DNA of 64,000 nucleotides. It comes from Phaffia rhodozyma. Its lineage: Eukaryota; Basidiomycota; Tremellomycetes; Cystofilobasidiales; Mrakiaceae. The stretch lies in contig JACGZH010000011.1 of the NCBI GenBank assembly GCA_014706385.1, forward strand, positions 1 through 64,000, written 5' to 3'. Positions 56,875 through 64,000 of this stretch are shown here, piece by piece. Each line of letters begins with the position of its first letter. Positions within the stretch are counted from its first letter, which is position 1. A program made the translations under genes and the position numbers. The notes beneath the pieces are model-generated. The model made no database searches, was not told where the DNA came from, and saw only the letters and a list, made by a program, of their open reading frames with translations.

Positions 56875-59139
56875 TCAATCGTTTTTGACCTTGTCGAACT
56901 GAGTAACCCTCGTGCCGTCCGATAGTGTGTCCACCCTAGAGACCAACTTATAATTGCCCAATCTCGGTAACAACACTCGCCACACGAACCACCACACAAT
57001 GCCCATCGCAAACACGGCAATACCAATGATAGGGTAGAGCCAGTAAGGAAGAGGAGGGGTGTCTCCGATTCCGCCTGGCGGTCGCAGGAACGGTGCGACG
57101 AGTAAGAAACAAGCGGCCGCCATGAAGAACACGGCCACCGGCAACCAAACCTTGAACGGTCGGTTGATATTGGGGTATTTCCATCGGAGGTAGAATAGGC
57201 CAACAACGACGAGCAAATTGATGATCTGACCAGGATATCCTTCGATATCCAAAATAAAGTTGTATGCGATTCCTGGCGGAGGGGCAAGGATGACGATGAC
57301 AGAAGGAATCAAATGAACGATCAATCCTGCGAACGGAGAGCCGAACGGCCAGTTGCTAGCCAGTGCTTTCGACCAGGGGAGAATTCCTTCCTTGGCGAGT
57401 TCCTGGTTGACTCTGCTCTGTGCGAACGTCACGGTGATGACATTTCCTAAGGCCGATAGCGCGACGAACACAGAGACCGCTTTCTTTGCTTGGGCGTTGA
57501 ACACAACTCCGAAGAATTGAGAGGCGACAGTGAGGGATGTAGTCTTGAGAGTCGCTACAGGTGTCGCAGCAAAGTAGGCAATGTTGGCAAACAGGTAGAA
57601 AAAGAAGCACAACGTCAACCCGGCTGGACCGGCGATCTTCAACGTTCGGACCGGATTCTTGACTTCGTTCAACACCAAAGCCGAGTTCGACCAGCCAGAG
57701 TAACTGTTAAGGACCTTGAAGATCGCGGAGGCGAACCTGAATGTAAGAGAAAGAGAGCGTTCGATAGTTTCGTTAGAGCCTCAAAACTAACCAAGCAGGA
57801 GAAAGAGGAAAGGAATGAGAACTAACGCATAAGAACTCGAACTGGTGCCCTCAAAGGAGTTTCGGAAGCTAGAATGGGGATCCGCGACTTTTGTCTTTGA
57901 GATTCCGCCGCCCAAGACAACCCAGCCAGTGACGACGACGAAGGACAAAAGGGCGATCTTGACTATCGTCAGGAAGTTCATCACCTTGATTCCGAAGCCG
58001 GGTCGAATGGTGTGAAGCGCAGTGACAAAGACTGGAGGGGGGACGACCGTAAAAGGAAGACAAAATATATCAGCATGATGCCATTGGGAAAAGTACCGGA
58101 AGGATCAAGGATGAACGAAGAGGAAGGACAAACAAATGACACCGACGGCAATTCCTCGAGCATTCCATTGACTGGCGGTAACGCCAGCAGCGGTCAGAAT
58201 ATTGTTTGCAAACACAATACATCCCGACTGGTTGATGCATTCATCACACAAATCGCATCAGAACGCCTATATCGAACTTGTTGTGATCAATTCCAAGAGA
58301 GAGAGAAAACTAACAGCAGTGAAACCAAGAAAGATGGCATTGACGGCAAAGAGGATGGTCATCAAGTATTTTGGGTTTTTGTACGCTGCCTCCAGGTAAA
58401 CCTTTTCTCCTCCACTCCGAGGAAACATGCAGCCGAGCTCTGTGAACGAGGGGGGGGGGGGAAAGTAAGTATGGATCGTGTGTAGAGGCGCGCGCGCACG
58501 TGACATTCGTAGATGTCAAAAGATATGATACACATACCTATCCAGACAAGAAGACCAGACATTGAGAGGAGATACCCGAAGACCCCTAGAATGGACGAAA
58601 TTAGAGCAGACGACAGAGTTTCCTCGCCTCATCAGCAAGAGCGCCGGCGCATGAAACAAGGGGCGTAGGCTAAGACTCACATAAGCAGAGGGCTGCTCCG
58701 GGTGAGCCGACACCTTTGAGGATGGTGGCTGGAGTAGAAAAGATACCGGTACCAATGATCCTACCGACGACAAGGAGCTAAAAGCAAGGATGCAGATGGA
58801 AGGGAAGGTGAGTATCAAGGACTATACAGAGGCTTATCGGTCGAAAGGCGGGCAGAGTCGAACAATAGAAAAGAGAAAATAGACGGAAAAGATAAGAGAC
58901 AGTTTGCGCACCGTGGTAGAGACCAAGCCGAGATGACGGCCCAAGCCGCCCTGGATAGAATCATCGAAACCGAGTTGACCGTTATGAATGGCATTCCCTG
59001 CACTATCGAGTTCGGATACATGAATGTCTGTAAGAACTTTCTCGTCGACGATCCCATCCTTTTCATCGGTGTAAGACGCCTGGGAGCCTGTGGGACTCGC
59101 CGACGCCGGGGCTGAATTTGCTCGTCCGAAGAGAGTCAT
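56875..59139 (-). CDS. Amino-acid permease, MUP1-like (APC/LAT family)
   Basis: This multi-exon gene runs from MTLFGRANSAPAS to FDKVKND (56875). A cytosolic N-terminal tail of about 65 residues precedes the APC core: GRIIGTGIFSTPATIL (TM1 substrate loop), ELGCMFPRSGGEKVYLEAAY (TM3 region), NFLTIVKIALLSFVVVTGW, FKVLNSYSGWSNSALVLNEVKNPVRTLK (TM6 region) and several further hydrophobic segments to about 12. The PRSGGEKVYLE and YSGWSN signatures are typical of fungal high-affinity methionine permeases and LAT-like transporters. It imports amino acids across the plasma membrane; the substrate is inferred. One intron uses a run of 12-13 C as its polypyrimidine tract (58449-58461) directly before exon ELGCMF. 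Confidence 0.9.
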
Positions 59140-59965
59140 CGGCAAAAGTGTGAAAGAGGAAAGAGGAAGTGGATGGTGGTATGAGGAAAGGACACGAAAA
59201 GAACCCCTTCCAAGTGATCAAAGGCAATGATATGTGTTCAGACGATGAAGAGAGAAGAGGATGGGAAAAGCAACGGGAACGAGAACGGGTCGTCAGACTT
59301 TATAAGACTGCTAACTAAAAGGGATTGCATCTCTCATGGCTTCGAAGATCAACATTCTTGCTCATATTCCTACTTCGGTTCCTGCTCCTGTTGCGACAAA
59401 TAAAAAAAGAAAGGTTTGTCCCAACTGAATCGGAGAACCCAGCTCAGCAGCAGCAGAGGTGAGGTCTGACAGACTGAGAAGCCTACAGAAGAGCGAAGGC
59501 ATAAGGCATAGATAAGAGTTTGAGATCACAACTAGCACAGAAGCTTGCACGCCATAAGATCTCATCAAACAGGTGGTGGGTATTTATAGATTGTAGTCGA
59601 CATGTAGTCTGACGTGCTTTCTCTATTAACTCTCGACTGATCAACATATTATTCCTCTGTATCCGTTGATTAATGACATGTCCAACATGGTACACCAGAC
59701 GACGGTCGACCGGGCACAGCACATAGGGTGCTTGATGGATAGGCGACCGACTTAACTCAGGCGTACATATGACTGGGCGGGCAAGTGATCAACCAACTGG
59801 ACGAAAGTAGAGAGGATACGCAGGCTTGGGTTTCCCGGCTATGAATTTTAGTCACCTTCTGGTAACGGTCTAACCTGCCGATGTATGTGTTTGTATGTGT
59901 GAGAGTGTGGCACTCGAGGCTTTTCCGTTGGATAACATATATCATTCAGTTCTCTCATCAAAGCC
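59140..59965. promoter_or_regulatory. Divergent promoter between permease and methyltransferase
   Basis: This 826 bp lies between two start codons. It is AT-rich around 59570-59660. No gene, repeat or recognised site is seen beyond a few A-runs. Confidence 0.4.
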
Positions 59966-61161
59966 ATGCCTCCGTTGCCTTCACCTCAGACCAAACATCA
60001 GAGCTTGATCGTGAGCTCTTCCAAAGGGTTGCTTAGCTATTCTGGCTTTCTATTCTTTTCTTTCTTTTTTTCTTTCGTTTTCTTGTTTTTTCTCCATCTT
60101 GTTTCTTCTTTGCTCTTCCATTGTGATGTATCTTTTGTGTTGATACCAATGCCATTCTCCCATACAAATACAATCAGGATTACCCGCTGAGCACGTCGAT
60201 CAACCTTCGACTGAGTCAATCTCAGCAAAATTCATTCCCCACAACGGGAACAACCCTATGGCTATCCGCACAGGTACTCTCCGCGTATTTGATGGACACC
60301 TACAACACGGGCAAACAAGGAAAACCTAAACGGTGTATTGAGCTCGGGGCAGGCGTTGGCCTCGTTGGGTTCGTTCTCTCACCGTTTGAAAGCTCGCCAA
60401 ATTTTCTTGTGGAGGAGATTTATTTTGTTTTATTTCCCTTTTTTATTTTTATTTTTATTCACCTCATTTGAATTCTTATCCTATCTAATCGCATTTTTTC
60501 ATATCTCTCCTATTCACACTCCCCTTGCAGCCTAACCCTCGCCAGTCTGTCGTTCGATGTCGTCATGACGGATATCCCATTCGTCCTTCAGTCGGTTTTA
60601 CTACCCAACATCCGACGGAGCAAACCGCTTTTCGCACCGTGCCCGGCTTCTGACGATCCCTCCTCAGCTCCCACGCCATCTTCCGATCGTCCGACGCAAG
60701 GAGGTTCTGTCGTAGGCAGAGAATTGGATTGGACAGTCGATCCGGCCGATTGGAATTGGGTCGAGAACCCATCAAGTGTCACCAGTCAATGGGTCGATCC
60801 TTCGAGCGTCACCTCTGTCGGAACATGTTCTACCAGATTTAGTCCCGCCCCGGCTGGACCGCCGTTCGATCTGATTCTCACAACGGATACGATCTATCTA
60901 CCGTCACTCCTACCTCATTTGTTGAAAACACTCAAAACGCTCTCCTCTCTGTCTGGCCATCCACCGATCTTGTTGGCACTCGAACGAAGGGATCCAGCTT
61001 TGGTCGACCGGTCTCTGGATGAGTTTCTCAATGCGGGCTTCGAGGCAAAGATGGTCAACAAAGGGAGGTTGAAAAAGTCGGTCGACAGACATCTTGGCTG
61101 GGCCAAAAGTGATTGGGATGGCGTCGAGGTTTGGAAGTTTCGCTATAAAAAATTAGAATGA
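59966..61161 (+). CDS. METTL21-like protein lysine methyltransferase (Methyltransf_16 family)
   Basis: The gene has three exons (59966-60010, 60178-60368, 60531-61161) and encodes 288 residues. The first exon (MPPLPSPQTKHQSLI) joins DYPLSTSINLRLSQSQ. Motifs are TGTTLWLSAQVLSAYL, SAM-binding motif I ELGAGVGLVGLTLASL, post-I MTDIPFVLQSVLLPNI, and FDLILTTDTIYLPSLLPHLL (the position of the family's (D/E)xxY motif, here DTIY). The WxxSxxLxxYL-like helix and motif I place it among the METTL21/22 and Efm/Rkm5-type methyltransferases. These modify lysines of translation factors, ribosomal proteins or chaperones. The substrate cannot be assigned. An insertion of about 70 residues between post-I and motif II (PASDDPSSAPTPSSDRPTQ region) is longer than usual. 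Confidence 0.87.
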
Positions 61162-61324
61162 ACGTTGTATCTGTAATTTTTGCCTTCCTTTCTCCGTCTT
61201 CCTCGTTCGACCGGTTTTTTTTTTCCTTGTCTTTTCGGACAAGTCACGTCCGTCTTTAGAGGTTCATTTCTATAGAACAATCTTCCTTTTCTTTTCCCAC
61301 AATCAGATGACACACATTGCCAAT

Positions 61325-63541
61325 CTACTGTCCACACTTCCAGAACTGTTCAAGAACAGACGGCACAATAAAGTGGATAGTTGTCAGCGCGCGAGTCCAA
61401 ACGCTTTCACTTTTACAATCAAGGAGAGACAGAAAACTGACGCAAATATCTCCATCGACAATCTCGTAGAGCTTTCCCTGCTGTCGCTGCTTACCAGCAG
61501 CCTTCACCGCGGTCTCGGTTCCGTACTCCTGGAGATCAGCATATGAAAAGATCTCTCCACACACGAACTTCTGCTCGAAATCAGAGTGGATCACTCCGGC
61601 GGCAGCGGGCGCCTTGATACCCTGCTGAACTGTCCATGCTCGAACCTCCTGAGGACCACACGTGAAGTATCGGATTAAGCTAGAATGAGGAGAGACCGGG
61701 TCAAGCGTTAGTTGATCAACCTTTGTGTGAAACAATTGATCGCTCATTTGCAAAATGAGAGATTTCTCTTATCAGACTCACTTCAACGAGGCGTAACCGG
61801 CGGTGGTGCTATAAGAATGGGAAGAAATCAGAATATATCAGTCTCCGTTCAACGAGACTAGACAACCTCTCCCAAGCACAAAACACTCACATCTTTCCCA
61901 AACCAGGGGTAGCACCCTTGGCCTTGGCCTTCTCAAGACCGAGAGACTCGAGCTCGGCTCCCTGCTCCTCGAAGCTCATGGTGGCCAATCGCTCCTCGAG
62001 CGCAACCGAGAACGGAATTAACAAATCTCCCGGGTTGTTCTCGTCAATCCATCCCTTGATCTTGGGGAGCCACTTGTTCTTCTTTCGGATGTAATCCCTC
62101 TCCGACAAGTTGACCAAGTAGATAACCGGCTTGGCGGTCAACAACTGGAGCTCGTTAATAGTGTCAATCTCCTTCGGCGTCCACGTTCCCTTTCGGACGT
62201 CTCGCTTGTCGGCAGCGAGCAAATCAAGAACCTTCTGGCAGGTGACCAATTCCTCCTTCTTGGCCTTGTCGGCAAGAGAGGTACTGCCTGCTCCACGAGC
62301 GACCTTCTGCTTGGCCGCGATTGCCTTCTCCATCCAGTCGATATCCTTCAATCGAAGCTCGTTCTGGATGATCGCCATGTCTCTCAACGGGTCGACATCT
62401 CCCTCGACGTGAATGACCTCGGCGTCGTCGAACGCTCGGACAACCTGGAAGATACCATCGCAAGCTCGAACGTGGGACAAGAAAGCGTTTCCGAGACCGG
62501 CTCCGGTAGAGGCACCTAGTCGAGTTGAATCGACGGGTATCTCACGATTAGATTCACAGTGCTCGGTCAAAATTTTTCGAGGCACATGATAGACACTTAC
62601 CAGCAGTAAGACCAGCGATATCCACGCAGGTCAAGAAAGGAGGAACCACTGACTTGGGCTTGAACACATCCGTCAGCCAATCGAATCGAGCGTCGGGGAC
62701 AGGGATTCGGGCTATCAGGAAGGAAGGAGGAATGGAAATGTAGATAAGAACATGCTCGATCATTAAATATTTTCTCGCCAAATTGACACCTACTCTCTTC
62801 AGGATCACTATGGAAATAAACGAAGAATTAATGGTTCAAAGAAAGAGGTGAGCATGCGAAGATGAATGAGCGAACGATCAAACGAGGCGCAAAGACGTAC
62901 ATGGTAGCGTAGGGGAAGTTGGCGGCCTTTCCAAGATCTATGTTGTGCGATCAAATTGAAATCAGCATGGGAAAGCTACTTGGAGGTTTGGGCGTCCAGA
63001 TTTTCACGCGATCTTTATGAACGAACCAGACTGGGAAAGCACGTTGCTACAAACGATTGAAAGACAAACAGCATACAGTCAGTAGCAGGCAAATGAAGTC
63101 TTGATGATATGTGCTGACGCCCGACTCACAAGAAAGAGGATTTTCCAACGTTGGGGAGACCTAAAGTTGTGGAGGATGGACAGACAGAGCGAGTGTATCA
63201 GTCAAGATGTCTCGACAAGATACTCGTCGATGGTGAAACGCTAGGTAAGGTGAACCATAGACTCACCAACGATACCCATCTTCAAGCTGAAAGACGAAGA
63301 ATGAATTTGGCAAAAGACAGTAGTGAGGCAGGTACATTCGTCAGCTTTAATTCTGCACAATCAGGCCATTATCTCCAGTCAAACTGAACCAGAAGGTGCA
63401 GAACGACGACTAGAAAAGCAGAAGAAAACGAGCAAAAGACATAGATACAAGGAGAAGAAGAAAAAAGATGAGACGCAACTTGTTTCCGGGTCGACCGAGG
63501 ATCGACTTTTTCTCAGGGGCGGCGGCTTTCTTGGGAGGCAT
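61325..63541 (-). CDS. OLA1: Obg-like ATPase 1 (YchF family)
   Basis: This is a multi-exon gene. [20 protein letters not shown] joins [14 protein letters not shown], giving the P-loop. [29 protein letters not shown] (G3 with YchF-type insertion) and [10 protein letters not shown] follow; the last is the altered G4, Nxx(E/D) in place of NKxD, that makes these enzymes ATPases. The TGS domain closes the protein: [44 protein letters not shown] and [17 protein letters not shown]. The final intron, between DGDIC and FWKCGQ, has no in-frame stop and a length divisible by three, so its retention would only lengthen the tail. The protein is a cytosolic, ribosome-associated regulator of translation and stress responses. 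Confidence 0.95.
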
Positions 63542-64000
63542 CTTTCCTTTCTTTTTAAAGCAGGCGAGAGAGGTAGAGAACGTTCGGATTGAACTGGGAG
63601 TGACGTAGGGCTGATAGAATGTGAAGACTAGTCTTGTAGACGAGTGGTTCATTCAAACCTGAAAGTTGATGAGCGTTGAGAACGAGGAAGAATGACCGGA
63701 AGGAAGGCTGAAGGCTGAAGGAGGGAAAAAAACGAGCGAGTGGTTACAACGTGAGAGCTGTGCGTCGTAGATCCGCACATGACTGTGGCGCTCAGCCTCG
63801 GTGGCTCATAACAGTACTCTGTTCGAATCAATCCCAGAAGAATCCTTGGCTTGAAAGAAAGGAAAAATCCAGCGCATACGAGTGAAGGAGAGATTGAGTG
63901 CACGATCAATGCATGCACCGTTCTCCCTTGATGTCACCCATGACGCAAAGAGGAACAAGCGAACATATAGGAGCAAGGATCGATAGAAGGCTGGCTGCAG
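63542..64000. other. OLA1 upstream region to window edge
   Basis: This is the 5' flank of OLA1. No gene is recognised. Short ORFs here lack domains, and a GTTCGAATC sequence near 63819 does not sit in a tRNA fold. Confidence 0.5.

Noticed and set aside
63810..63835. GTTCGAATC resembling a tRNA B box
   Set aside because: The flanking bases do not pair into a T stem and no acceptor or anticodon stems fit on either strand.

Overview
The window is eukaryotic nuclear DNA from a gene-dense fungus. Nearly every gene is cut by short GT-AG introns, mostly about 50-110 bp. The gene content is fungal: a Zn2Cys6 regulator, an inositol-phosphosphingolipid phospholipase C, a YOR1-like ABC transporter and secreted tannase/feruloyl-esterase-type enzymes. 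Intron density and compact spacing fit a basidiomycete, perhaps a Tremellomycetes-type yeast. That placement is inference from architecture only. I found about 20 gene models, no CRISPR array, and no tRNA or rRNA I could defend.

Layout. 89-1083 (-) is a damaged short-chain dehydrogenase. 2441-3606 (-) and 6330-8253 (+) are two divergent secreted esterases, with a dead Fanzor fragment (about 4610-5475) between them. 8630-10322 (+) is an R3H-type protein. 10857-20173 (-) is a very intron-rich YOR1/MRP-like ABC transporter, followed by a Ca3427-like substrate-binding-fold protein (20547-22244, -). The divergent AMSH/Sst2 deubiquitinase (22360-24390, +) precedes the Glo3-type ArfGAP (24641-26731, +), and ISC1 (27039-29102, -) faces it tail to tail. 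Independent phosphoglycerate mutase (29437-32510, +), a METTL25-like methyltransferase (33026-35169, +) and a Zn2Cys6 factor (35572-37936, +) follow.

38731-41376 (+) encodes an apparently intact Fanzor, the eukaryotic TnpB-like RNA-guided nuclease (732 aa over 5 exons, with all catalytic positions and the zinc finger present). A conserved block starts at the base after its stop codon (41377 to about 41475). A diverged solo copy of this block lies at 35308-35412, in the promoter of the Zn2Cys6 gene. I read both as the guide-RNA (omega-RNA) scaffold end of the element. With the dead copy at 4610-5475, the window holds three footprints of one Fanzor family.

The right half is mostly housekeeping: mitochondrial NADP-isocitrate dehydrogenase (41737-44525, +), a SAP-like-domain protein whose stop overlaps a second ORF by ATGA (45053-46222 and 46219-46986, +), and a DEAH-box RNA helicase (47633-50805, -). 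Two disordered Ser/Pro-rich proteins follow (51233-52987, +; 54411-56003, -), the second with seven RRxS motifs. Then come a MUP1-like amino-acid permease (56875-59139, -), a METTL21-like lysine methyltransferase (59966-61161, +) and the Obg-like ATPase OLA1 (61325-63541, -).

Most neighbours look functionally unrelated, as is usual in fungi. The exceptions are the two secreted esterases, which may act together on plant phenolic esters, and the Fanzor family.
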